Assembly (NCBI GenBank): GCA_947487765.1 | Contig: CANKXO010000005.1 | Location: forward strand, 1 to 64,000 | Source of the DNA: an uncultured Pseudomonadales bacterium | GTDB taxonomy: Bacteria > Pseudomonadota > Gammaproteobacteria > Pseudomonadales > Cellvibrionaceae | Length of the DNA: 64,000 nt | Direction: 5' to 3' | Shown: one piece after another, positions 15,060 to 21,588 of the stretch | Layout of the letters: each line of letters begins with the position of its first letter | Position numbering within the stretch: the first letter of the stretch is position 1 | Program-made: the position numbers and the translations under genes | Notes under the pieces: model-generated | What the model was told of the DNA's origin: nothing | The model's input: only the letters and a program-made list of their open reading frames with translations | Database searches by the model: none

Positions 15060-15968
15060 TTATGGTTTAAAGTATTCTACTAACTGATTATATTCATCTT
15101 CTTCAGAAGATTTTGATTCTTCCAACCATTTATCAGCAAGGGACTGCTTTCCTTCTAATTCTCTAATTTTAGCAATAAAAAACTGCAATGCGGATTCACT
15201 GCGAGAATTTATTCTAGGGGCTATAGTTAACGTCTTTTCAAGAAAATCTCCATATTTGGCGATTTCACTTGGTTCATTACTGGACTTTGCTAGCGCGTAA
15301 ACGACAGGCCCTTGATTGTAGTAATGTATTTTATTATTGCTTATATAATATTTCGCTAGATTAGGTAAGCCTACTGCCGCAGCTGCGAGAGAGAGGTTGG
15401 TCCCTTGTTCTGTTCTATTAAGTGCAACATTAAACACAAGTACAAGTGCAACAGTTGCTGCTGCAACAGAAGCAGATAAAAAACCAGCACCGAATGTTGA
15501 AGAAGATATTTTGTCATTTCCTCCTCTATCTTCGATTAATTTAAAATTATCTGGAGAGCGTATGGTAACTTCAGGCTTGTTAGGGATGTAATGTTGGCTT
15601 TCTAATATTGCAGTGATAGATAAGTAATCTTTGAATTTGAGAAAAGGTATTGTAACCTCTAGTGTATCATCGCCATCAACAACCTCATAATCCAATCCAG
15701 TTATTGTATTAATACCACCATTCTTTATCTCTACACTTTTGGCTCGAAGTTTAAGAACTATATCTTTAACCGATTTTGAAGATGGATTTGAAATTTCGAT
15801 AATATTCGCGCCAACTTTTTTACCATCAAGATCAATAGGAATAGATTCTTTAACTGAATATTTTAGCTTTGGTTTTATACGCCTGAAATACTCAAGAGCA
15901 AGGCCAGCGACCAGAGTCACTAGAAGTGTAATCAATGCAGTAATGGCAATAGATCCTATATTTTCCAT
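15060..15968 (-). CDS. Membrane protein of unknown function inserted between ATPase and capsid genes (302 aa)
   Basis: Not recognised. The N-terminus is a transmembrane helix (SIAITALITLLVTLVAGLAL) followed by FRRIKPKLKYSV, a strand-rich domain of about 110 residues (KVGANIIEISNPSSKSVKDI..., YEVVDGDDTLEVTIPFLKFK), a second hydrophobic stretch (FLSASVAAATVALVLVFNVA, about 165-185) and a C-terminal helical, charged domain with TPR-like character (EIAKYGDFLEKTLTIAP, FFIAKIRELEGKQSLADKWL). Its codon use is AT-rich, unlike the adjacent virion genes, and gaps of 124-165 bp separate it from neighbours, against 0-12 bp elsewhere in the operon. This suggests an accessory gene with its own promoter, perhaps altering the lysogen's envelope or blocking other phages. 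Function is unknown. Confidence 0.65.
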   Translation of the reverse strand: MENIGSIAITALITLLVTLVAGLALEYFRRIKPKLKYSVKESIPIDLDGKKVGANIIEISNPSSKSVKDIVLKLRAKSVEIKNGGINTITGLDYEVVDGDDTLEVTIPFLKFKDYLSITAILESQHYIPNKPEVTIRSPDNFKLIEDRGGNDKISSSTFGAGFLSASVAAATVALVLVFNVALNRTEQGTNLSLAAAAVGLPNLAKYYISNNKIHYYNQGPVVYALAKSSNEPSEIAKYGDFLEKTLTIAPRINSRSESALQFFIAKIRELEGKQSLADKWLEESKSSEEDEYNQLVEYFKP

Positions 15969-16133
15969 AATTCTCTCTAACAGTTATGAGGCAAACTTCC
16001 GACTAAACAAAAAGTGCTTAGGTGAATTTTACTAGTTAATTACAAATAATAACAAAATCAATAATTTGTCGCACTTTCTTTAATTAAAAAATAATCTGGC
16101 TTTGTTTAATATGAAATTAGATAGTGTGCTTAC

Positions 16134-16829
16134 CTATGCACAGACAACAGCTAGTGGTTGGCTGATTTGATTTAAAGGTGTTGCATGACTAAAGCGTGGA
16201 ACATTATATTTAAAAGTTACATTGCCTTTGGTCAGCAGCCCTCGGGCTGGACTCCACAGTAAATACGTAAGAGGCTCTCTAGGGATTTTGTTGATTTTAA
16301 CGCCAAGCTTCTTCGCCATATATTTAGCATCGTCATCGGTATTGTGCTGACACACATACAAGTAAGAACTGGCATTCATGACAGACTTATCGACCTCTTG
16401 ACCACGTTGTACAGTAGCGAAGAGTATTGCACCTAAACCTAATGATTGATTGACTAATACACCCCAATAACCGGAGGCTTTACCGGTATTGGTGACGGCG
16501 GCTAGTTCCTCCACAATAATCACCGCTTCTTTTTGCCGGTTCCAGATATGAGCCAGTCGACAAAAGTTATCAAACTCTTGTTTGCTAAAACCGGTAGGCA
16601 CATAGCTAAAGCGCCCATTGCCTTTGGTCGTTTTTAACGTGGTTAATAAGTCAGGTAATGTTTTAATGACAGTGAGGCCCAATGAGGGGCCGTATTCATT
16701 TTTAGCATCCCACACTAGAACACGTTTGGCTTTTCTTGGGTCTTTAATCATTGCCTTAATCGGTGTGCTTTTGCCTGATCGCGTAATGCCGATAAACAAC
16801 CCCATAAGACCATCTTGACGTTTACCCAT
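16134..16829 (-). CDS. Genome-packaging ATPase, HerA/FtsK superfamily (PM2 P9-like, 231 aa)
   Basis: Walker A is GITRSGKST (residues 14-22) and Walker B the hydrophobic strand with acidic end AVIIVEE (about 102-108); a following Q-rich strand (GAILFATVQRGQE) matches the sensor/A32-type motif of viral packaging ATPases. Size near 230 residues is that of compact PM2 and PRD1-type packaging motors. It would pump DNA into the preformed procapsid through the internal membrane. Zot-like ATPases of filamentous phages look similar, but those have a membrane segment and a different neighbourhood; here no membrane helix is seen. The gene overlaps its upstream neighbour by 8 bp. The downstream 165 bp (15969-16133) are noncoding and AT-rich. 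Confidence 0.75.
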   Translation of the reverse strand: MGKRQDGLMGLFIGITRSGKSTPIKAMIKDPRKAKRVLVWDAKNEYGPSLGLTVIKTLPDLLTTLKTTKGNGRFSYVPTGFSKQEFDNFCRLAHIWNRQKEAVIIVEELAAVTNTGKASGYWGVLVNQSLGLGAILFATVQRGQEVDKSVMNASSYLYVCQHNTDDDAKYMAKKLGVKINKIPREPLTYLLWSPARGLLTKGNVTFKYNVPRFSHATPLNQISQPLAVVCA

Positions 16830-17316
16830 TGGTGAAAGCTCCTGTAGGTTTCTCTGACTCTTCGCTGAACATAAACGGGCCAGTACCGGATGATGCTGGC
16901 TTTTTTGCGTCAGCTTCTTTTTGTTTTTCTTCTGCCTCTTCTTTTGCTTGTTGGTCTCTGGCTTGACTCACCGCTTTCACTAACATAAACGTGGCAGTAG
17001 CCGCGCCTAACTCTTCTTTGTAGCGATCCAGTAAACCGAAAATGCCACCGGGAAAATATTTAATGATGAGTACCGCATAAGCGTGTGAGGCTTCATCCGT
17101 TTGTTGCTTGCTAATGGACACATTGGCAAACATTCCGATACTTAACCGGAGTGTGGTATCAATCATCTGTTGCGCCATCGCAATTTGGGCTTGTTGTTCG
17201 GCTTCGGCCATGGGATCAATCGTTGGTTGTGCGGCTTCGGGTTCAATACCTATGGCTTGCTCGGCTGCTTCAAATTCCGCATTAATCGTTTCGGTTGAAG
17301 TATCGACTTCGTTCAT
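16822..17316 (-). CDS. Acidic coiled-coil phage protein (164 aa)
   Basis: Not recognised. Residues 1-50 are acidic and Ala/Glu/Gln-rich, the centre (MIDTTLRLSIGMFANVSISKQ ... IKYFPGGIFGLLDRYKEELG) could be helical with amphipathic character, and the C-terminal part is a long charged helix (SQARDQQAKEEAEEKQKEAD) followed by a flexible tail. It is placed just upstream of and overlapping the packaging ATPase, so it may be its partner or an assembly factor. It has no Cys and no obvious transmembrane segment. The same genomic position in other PM2-like prophages would be informative, but no comparison was possible here. Confidence 0.55.
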   Translation of the reverse strand: MNEVDTSTETINAEFEAAEQAIGIEPEAAQPTIDPMAEAEQQAQIAMAQQMIDTTLRLSIGMFANVSISKQQTDEASHAYAVLIIKYFPGGIFGLLDRYKEELGAATATFMLVKAVSQARDQQAKEEAEEKQKEADAKKPASSGTGPFMFSEESEKPTGAFTNG

Positions 17317-17325
17317 GGTGACTCC

Positions 17326-17628
17326 TTATAAAAATTCGCTGAGTGATTCTAAAAAACTCGGGGTCTTGACTGGTTTAAAGGGTTGCCCATTGGTTTTGAT
17401 GGCCGGTGTCCCTTCAACCGGTGCAGGTTGCTCTTCTACCGGTTCTGTTTTGGGTTCCTCTAGTGGGGTTAACCGGTTTTGTATTCGCGCTTTGGCCTCT
17501 TTGCTTTGGTAGCTGGTAAATGTGCGGCAACTAGTGCAGCTAATAAAATATTTTTTGCCATCAAATTGAACCGGCTGTGTGTCGTTACATTCTGGACAAT
17601 TGGCATGGCCTTTGGTGGTTTTAGGCAT
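17326..17628 (-). CDS. Zinc-ribbon protein, possible transcription factor (100 aa)
   Basis: CPEC near residue 11 and CTSC near residue 31 form a four-Cys zinc ribbon in the first 40 residues (NCPECNDTQPVQFDGKKYFI, SCTSCRTF). The rest is a Pro/Glu/Thr-rich linker with a terminal helix (SFLESLSEFL). PM2 encodes a zinc-finger-type regulator (P14) that activates its late genes, so a similar role at the head of the virion operon is plausible. It starts the leftward late block after the 260-bp gap 17629-17891. Zinc binding is confident from the motif; the regulatory role is inference. Confidence 0.65.
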   Translation of the reverse strand: MPKTTKGHANCPECNDTQPVQFDGKKYFISCTSCRTFTSYQSKEAKARIQNRLTPLEEPKTEPVEEQPAPVEGTPAIKTNGQPFKPVKTPSFLESLSEFL

Positions 17629-17679
17629 AGGTTAATAATTCCTTTGGTGTTAACGTCTATGTGTATTCATTGAATAAAC

Positions 17680-17697
17680 TACCGGATGCTTCCGGTA
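17680..17697. promoter_or_regulatory. Short inverted repeat upstream of late genes
   Basis: TACCGGA, loop TGCT, TCCGGTA, 52 bp upstream of the zinc-ribbon start. Possible operator for the late promoter or a nicking-site hairpin; no function can be assigned. Confidence 0.4.
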
Positions 17698-17814
17698 ATG
17701 AGTCCAGAATTTTTTTGTAAAAAAAATAAATAGACTTTTTTCTAAAAAGTGAGGTTTTTAGTACGTTTTCTATAGATATATATAAGTACAACCAACTTTT
17801 TAAAGGCTTACCTT

Positions 17815-17895
17815 ATGTTATATAAACTGCTAAAAATCTTAGAAATTGTTTGCAGGATTATTGAAATTATTTTGTTACTAGCTGATTTTTTCTAG
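17815..17895 (+). CDS. 26-aa hydrophobic peptide, possible toxin-like ORF
   Basis: MLYKLLKILEIVCRIIEIIL then LLADFF: one amphipathic-to-hydrophobic helix with Lys/Arg/Glu spaced along one face, the size and look of membrane-acting type I toxin peptides such as TisB. An AAAGG ribosome site stands 8-9 bp before the ATG, and TATAGATATATATAAG upstream could hold a promoter. It runs opposite to, and overlaps by 4 bp, the 3' end of the rep gene. Being so short it could be chance; the good ribosome site is the main support. Confidence 0.35.
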   Translation: MLYKLLKILEIVCRIIEIILLLADFF

Positions 17896-19442
17896 CTAGA
17901 GCTACAGTACTCTTGCCATATCGAGCCGGTATTTTCCGGCTTTATCCAATTCAAGACTTGCTGTTCATACTCATTTTTTACTTGATGCCATTCGGTATCG
18001 GATCGATGAACCCAATCAGGAATCCGGGCGAGTCGTCGCCAGAGTTTTCGCCGTTCTATTTTTTTATAGAGGGTATTAAAATAAAGGGAGTCTTTGGCTC
18101 CCGGTGTTTTACCGGGTAGCCATGCCATGCCGGGTTCTTTTTTGGGTAAGAACTCATTACCGGGGTCTTCTTCATTCACGCACCAGTTAAAAAACCGGTA
18201 GGCATCGCCGGTGTTTTTAATGACGACTTGGTATTGATTGCAGCGAATGGGTAATTTGTTTAATGTGTCCCGAACCTTAGCCAGTTTTTTACCAAGTCGT
18301 TGGCGTAAACCTTTTTTATCTTTGGGTATGGTGGAAAGGGCTTTGTTTAAGCGTTTACGCTCTCGGAATTGCTCGCCGTATTTTTGGGTAAGGTGGTCGT
18401 ACACATCGACAATCAATTGGCTAACGATATGCAGTTGTGCTTTGGCATACGTCACCCAACCGGGCGCACGAGCCACTGAACTAATGCCGTAGCGGTTGCC
18501 TTTGACTTCGCCTTGGGTATCACTGTCTTGTGCTTTAGAGAGGTAGCCAGCGGCTTTTGCCATATAAGCACCGGCACACAATGAGTCTTTAATTTTTTCT
18601 AAATGAAAATACCCATTACCCCAGAGCTTTTCGATACGCGCCGCCCATTCCTTGAAGATCCTAAAATCCACTCGCCAGCCCAAGAGCATATGAATATGGG
18701 GGTTGTCTTCGCCCTCATCGTTTTTAGGGACTTCGACCACCCAGCAATAGGGTAAGCCGTCGGTATGGCCATCAATGCGTTCACCGCTCTTGGTCGTCCA
18801 GCCTCGTTGATACATTTTCTGTAAGGCATCCATGGTGCGTGATACTTCTTTTTGTATCGTCGTTTCACCGTTAGCAATTTTTTCTCTGACCGCTTCTTTA
18901 AACGTACCGGTCACAAAGGTTTTATAGCCGCCTTTTTTCACAGCCATAAACGCGCAGCTTTCTGCAATCTTAGACGCGCCCCGGTGTGACAACATATCAG
19001 AGATTCGTTGCCCGGCTTGTTCCGGTGGCTGTAGGTTTTGTCCATCGACTTCGGTACGTAGTCTCCACTCGTCAGCCCATTCTTTAAATTCCACTACGGC
19101 ACGACAACCGGCAGTATTTAATGGCGTGTGATATTTTTTATGTTCGACTTCAGTAAAATGAGGCTCTGTCGTTTCACCCGTTTCAAGCATGTGTTGGTGA
19201 TTGTGTTTAAGGCGTTGTTCGTCGGTTTGAAACAATGCTTTCTTGTGCTGTAAGTTCAGCGTTTCTTCGACTGTCGGACTTTTGGACGCCTTGACTAGCC
19301 TATGCCTTTCCGCTTCGCTGCAAGGCTGACCGCCAAAAGATTTAACCTGATTTAAGGTCATGCCATCGGCGAACACAAAAAACGGGTCAAGAGACCCGTT
19401 AAATGTTTTGGTTGGTAAAAGATGTTTTGGAATGGTTGTCAT
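17892..19442 (-). CDS. Rolling-circle replication initiator, HUH family (PM2 P12-like, 516 aa)
   Basis: Residues 249-255 read HIHMLLG, the metal-binding HUH motif, preceded by a hydrophobic strand (PYCWVVEVPK). About 40 residues later AGAYMAKAAGYLSKA carries two tyrosines (Y293 and Y300) in the superfamily-I arrangement of phiX174 gpA, P2 A and PM2 P12, which cut and rejoin the origin DNA by paired tyrosine transesterification. The length fits this class. The protein would nick the circular prophage DNA and start replication after excision. It ends the early leftward operon, and its ATG overlaps the stop of the 51-aa gene upstream (ATGA). The origin itself was not located. Confidence 0.85.
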   Translation of the reverse strand: MTTIPKHLLPTKTFNGSLDPFFVFADGMTLNQVKSFGGQPCSEAERHRLVKASKSPTVEETLNLQHKKALFQTDEQRLKHNHQHMLETGETTEPHFTEVEHKKYHTPLNTAGCRAVVEFKEWADEWRLRTEVDGQNLQPPEQAGQRISDMLSHRGASKIAESCAFMAVKKGGYKTFVTGTFKEAVREKIANGETTIQKEVSRTMDALQKMYQRGWTTKSGERIDGHTDGLPYCWVVEVPKNDEGEDNPHIHMLLGWRVDFRIFKEWAARIEKLWGNGYFHLEKIKDSLCAGAYMAKAAGYLSKAQDSDTQGEVKGNRYGISSVARAPGWVTYAKAQLHIVSQLIVDVYDHLTQKYGEQFRERKRLNKALSTIPKDKKGLRQRLGKKLAKVRDTLNKLPIRCNQYQVVIKNTGDAYRFFNWCVNEEDPGNEFLPKKEPGMAWLPGKTPGAKDSLYFNTLYKKIERRKLWRRLARIPDWVHRSDTEWHQVKNEYEQQVLNWIKPENTGSIWQEYCSSS

Positions 19443-19594
19443 TCGTTAGATTGTTCCTCGTAAACGTCTACTAAAAAACCATCATTGCAATTAGTGACTA
19501 AACACAAATTGCCTTCATTATTGTTTTGCTGAATAAAACCCATCGCCTCCGGATAGGTATCAAAGGTCTCTGTATCAATTATCTCCATCGCCAT
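19439..19594 (-). CDS. Small acidic early protein (51 aa)
   Basis: MAMEIIDTETFDTYPEAMGF ... LVDVYEEQSNE. Not recognised. Acidic, soluble. Its start directly follows the stop of the preceding gene and its own stop overlaps the rep start, so the chain 20405-17892 is translationally coupled. The resemblance in layout to the 49-aa neighbour (T-x-x-F-D-x-x-x-E-A near the start, short beta pattern after) hints at an ancient duplication. Confidence 0.5.
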   Translation of the reverse strand: MAMEIIDTETFDTYPEAMGFIQQNNNEGNLCLVTNCNDGFLVDVYEEQSNE

Positions 19595-19744
19595 TTATTC
19601 ATGGCCTCGAAAAATATGTATCAAGACTTGATTATTCGCGAGTTCGAGCTGGCAAAAATAATCCTTCTCAATGAGTGATTCTGCAATTTCTTGTGCTTCT
19701 TGTGCATCGTTAAAGCGGTAGGTTTTAATTTTTTCGATCATCAT
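19595..19744 (-). CDS. Small early protein (49 aa)
   Basis: MMIEKIKTYRFNDAQEAQEI ... LIHIFRGHE. Not recognised. Compact helix-strand-strand pattern and no membrane segment. Starts at ATG ATG overlapping the upstream stop (19741-19744) and ends one base before the next gene. Too short for standard gene calling, but the coupled spacing on both sides supports it. Confidence 0.5.
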   Translation of the reverse strand: MMIEKIKTYRFNDAQEAQEIAESLIEKDYFCQLELANNQVLIHIFRGHE

Positions 19745-20190
19745 GCAGCGTGCTCCTGTGGGTGTTCAAAACCGGGTATTGGGGATTCTTGTTGTGTGAG
19801 AACTTCGCGCCGGGTTTCTGCCCAGCGTTTATAAAAGTCATCGGTAAATTGCCAGTCGGCAAATAAGGTGACGGATGCCGCGAGAAATTGCTCGCAGACT
19901 TTTGTCAGTACGTCTCGCTGCGCCGGGGTGAAGTCTTCGATGGGGGTTTCCGGATAAATACCGGTAAAGACTTCGCCACATTCCCGCTGTGCAATAGAGA
20001 GTAAAGCGACTCGCGCCCATAAAGGCAGCATCTGCCATGCAAAGGCAAAGCAATCAAAATGATCAAGGTGCTGATCATCTTTTAAGGTGCCCGCCAACCC
20101 GTCCATTAAACGAGTAAAGTGATCAGCATCGCGAATGGATAACTGAATATTGGCGAGTAGGTTTTTAATAAGAGAGGGGGATAGCATCAT
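19741..20190 (-). CDS. Early phage protein of unknown function (149 aa)
   Basis: Not recognised. Predicted mainly helical and soluble: IKNLLANIQLSIRDADHFTRL, FDCFAFAWQMLPLWARVALL, and an aromatic-rich C-terminal half (ADWQFTDDFYKRWAETRREVL). A zinc site is not evident. Its ATG overlaps the stop of the HTH gene by 4 bp, and it is followed by the two tiny genes and rep, so it is part of the replication operon, where accessory replication or regulation proteins are usual. Related proteins might be found beside rep genes of other ssrA- or tRNA-integrated elements; that was not tested. Confidence 0.5.
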   Translation of the reverse strand: MMLSPSLIKNLLANIQLSIRDADHFTRLMDGLAGTLKDDQHLDHFDCFAFAWQMLPLWARVALLSIAQRECGEVFTGIYPETPIEDFTPAQRDVLTKVCEQFLAASVTLFADWQFTDDFYKRWAETRREVLTQQESPIPGFEHPQEHAA

Positions 20191-20405
20191 GATTTACCTC
20201 CTTGGCTTAAGTCGCCTTCGTTAGCGCAATCAATGGCTCGTTGCATGACATTAACCATGCGGTATTTGCCAAGCTTAAAAGATGGTAAATAGCCGCGTTT
20301 AATCCAGCCATCTACTGTGTCCTTGGTCACGCCTACCGCTTGTGCATATTGCTCCATGGTCATTTCCGGTATCGTGACTGAGATTGTTTGTGTGTTTTGT
20401 GTCAT
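20187..20405 (-). CDS. Excisionase-like HTH protein (72 aa)
   Basis: TMEQYAQAVGVTKDTVDGWI then KRGYLPSFKLGKYRMVNV is a winged-helix/MerR-like DNA-binding fold as in AlpA and phage excisionases: helix, turn, recognition helix with D-T-V-D-G-W-I, and a basic wing. Such proteins bend DNA for excision and often control the integrase or early genes. It is the first gene of the leftward replication operon, 42 bp from the start of a divergent gene at 20448, so the intervening stretch must hold the early promoter. Whether it acts as excisionase, Cro-like regulator or both cannot be told. Confidence 0.7.
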   Translation of the reverse strand: MTQNTQTISVTIPEMTMEQYAQAVGVTKDTVDGWIKRGYLPSFKLGKYRMVNVMQRAIDCANEGDLSQGGKS

Positions 20406-20447
20406 AAAGTGTTATCTCTCCATAAAATGCAGGCACAAAAAGGCCCC

Positions 20448-20690
20448 ATGAACCCAAAAAAGACCGTTTTTCAGATTCAGTTCAATAGAATAAAAAATGT
20501 ACTATCGTTATATGCAAATTTGGCGCTGGGAATCAGCGGGAAGCGACTAGAAAAAGTGCTTCATGCGAGAGTTAAAAATCAACTCATTTTGGGTGCTTTA
20601 CCTCCTGTTTTTCGACTCTATGCAAATGAATATAAACAGGTCGAAACCATCTGTCTATACCCTTTTAGTGCTGTAAAAATAGGGTTTTAA
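20448..20690 (+). CDS. Small basic protein divergent from the early operon (80 aa), possible regulator
   Basis: Not recognised. MNPKKTVFQIQFNRIKNVLS, LYANLALGISGKRLEKVLHA, RVKNQLILGALPPVFRLYAN. Net basic, with helical stretches that could form a DNA-binding bundle. The start chosen (ATG 20448) has AAGG close before it; longer starts at 20388 or 20427 are possible. The divergent arrangement with an HTH gene mimics repressor/Cro switches, so a repressor-type role is possible but unproven. The open frame at 20736-20939 downstream lies in AT-rich DNA over the operator and is not taken as a gene. Confidence 0.4.
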   Translation: MNPKKTVFQIQFNRIKNVLSLYANLALGISGKRLEKVLHARVKNQLILGALPPVFRLYANEYKQVETICLYPFSAVKIGF

Positions 20691-20859
20691 TGCAAAACCG
20701 TCTTTAATCTCCTTTGTCCGTCATTAGTCAAAATATTGAATAAAATTATTTTTATTTTTTTTCAAATTAATTGTAGATTTAAATGTTTAATGACCGAAAA
20801 TCCGACGTTTTCCGAGGTAGGGCATTCAAAGAGAATGGGGAAAATCAGGCCGCTTTCGA

Positions 20860-20879
20860 TACTGTATAATTATACAGTA
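20860..20879. promoter_or_regulatory. LexA-type operator (perfect 20-bp palindrome)
   Basis: TACTGTATAATTATACAGTA is fully self-complementary and fits the gammaproteobacterial SOS box CTGT-N8-ACAG exactly. It contains TATAAT on both strands, so binding would cover a -10 element. It lies between the divergent small gene and the C4-like RNA promoter. Confidence 0.75.
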
Positions 20880-20935
20880 TTTTGGGTAGAGAATACCACT
20901 TCAATAGGCTTTTGGCGTTTAACTCATCCTCTGGT

Positions 20936-20963
20936 TTGACAATGCAGAGAGAGGGCGTATCCT
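20936..20963 (+). promoter_or_regulatory. Sigma-70-type promoter for the C4-like RNA
   Basis: TTGACA (20936-20941), 16-bp spacer, TATCCT (20958-20963). The expected start, near 20970, coincides with the first base of the RNA hairpin GGAG...CTCC. Confidence 0.6.
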
Positions 20964-20969
20964 TTGCAG

Positions 20970-21033
20970 TATGGAGCCTAGAAAACTCCCACAAGGCGGG
21001 TAGAACCGCGACTCGGTAGCACGCGGTTTTTTT
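20970..21033 (+). ncRNA. C4-like antisense RNA (phage immunity RNA candidate)
   Basis: A short transcript is predicted from the promoter at 20936-20963 to an intrinsic terminator (AACCGCG/CGCGGTT stem, 21004-21028, then T-run). It begins with a hairpin GGAG-loop-CTCC whose loop holds CCTAGAAAA. The segment 20973-20996 is complementary to 21113-21135 further down the same transcript (19 pairs in three blocks of 4, 9 and 6). This is the organisation of the C4 RNA of P1, P7 and P22, which is cut from the leader and pairs with the downstream message to shut off an antirepressor gene. Confidence 0.55.
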
Positions 21034-21112
21034 GTGCCTGTTATTTGCTGCCTCCTCGTAATGATCGGGAGGTCTGGGGAATACAATACCTTCGGGAAAT
21101 ACCCAGAGCAGT

Positions 21113-21135
21113 CCTTGTGCTGTTTTCTAGCCTCC
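21113..21135 (+). promoter_or_regulatory. Complementary target site of the C4-like RNA
   Basis: CCTTGTGC-TGTTTTCTAG-CCTCC pairs with 20996-20973. Just downstream lies a terminator, so pairing could alter read-through into the gene at 21203. Confidence 0.5.
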
Positions 21136-21136
21136 T

Positions 21137-21170
21137 GATCACCCTTAATGTTGAGGGTGGTCTCTTTTTT
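21137..21170 (+). terminator. Intrinsic terminator in the leader of the 77-aa gene
   Basis: Stem GATCACCCT / AGGGTGGTC with one G-T pair (21137-21145 with 21154-21162), loop TAATGTTG, then TCTTTTTT. It sits 33 bp upstream of the ATG at 21203, where it could serve as an attenuator. Confidence 0.6.
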
Positions 21171-21202
21171 CGCAAACTAGAAAATTGCATAAGGAAACCA
21201 TC

Positions 21203-21436
21203 ATGAAAAATTTTACACCGTGTACCATTGATCCCACCTTACTTGAAGACGCCATTGATACTCTGATTGAGTGTATTCACTGTTTAACCTACTTATCAGA
21301 TTCTCTCGCAGCCCATACCCCGAAAGACTTTAGCGATGCCAGTCTAGATGGACTCCGGCTATTGATGGAATGTGTCAGAAAGTCGCTAAAACATGAGAAA
21401 GCCGAGCTGCAAAACGCACTTCACATCAACCGCTAA
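21203..21436 (+). CDS. Small helical protein downstream of the C4-like RNA (77 aa)
   Basis: Not recognised. MKNFTPCTIDPTLLEDAIDT then LIECIHCLTYLSDSLAAHTP and LDGLRLLMECVRKSLKHEKA: an all-helical, acidic protein with several Cys. ATG at 21203 has AAGGA before it; a TTG at 21185 is an unlikely alternative. By position it is the gene a C4-like RNA would control, so an antirepressor or excision-related role is possible. A GCGCCTC/GAGGCGC hairpin (21447-21465) follows the gene without a T-run. Confidence 0.5.
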   Translation: MKNFTPCTIDPTLLEDAIDTLIECIHCLTYLSDSLAAHTPKDFSDASLDGLRLLMECVRKSLKHEKAELQNALHINR

Positions 21437-21484
21437 TGACCGTGTTGCGCCTCTGACGGAGGCGCGACTATCGCTGATTTGTTA

Positions 21485-21504
21485 TACTGTTTGCCTATAC
21501 AGTA
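21485..21504. promoter_or_regulatory. LexA-type operator upstream of integrase
   Basis: TACTGTTTGCCTATACAGTA keeps CTGT-N8-ACAG exactly and shares the outer TACTGT/ACAGTA with the operator at 20860. It is 85 bp upstream of the integrase ATG. Confidence 0.7.
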
Positions 21505-21588
21505 TGGCGATTCTCCTAGCCCTTGATTGAAGGGCACCGCCATACCTTGGGATATAGCAGTATAAAAAGGATTCTAGGAGTGCATTTC

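Noticed and set aside
20736-20939. 67-aa ORF
   Set aside because: Runs through the LexA-type palindrome and AT-rich control region and lacks a ribosome site or protein-like pattern.
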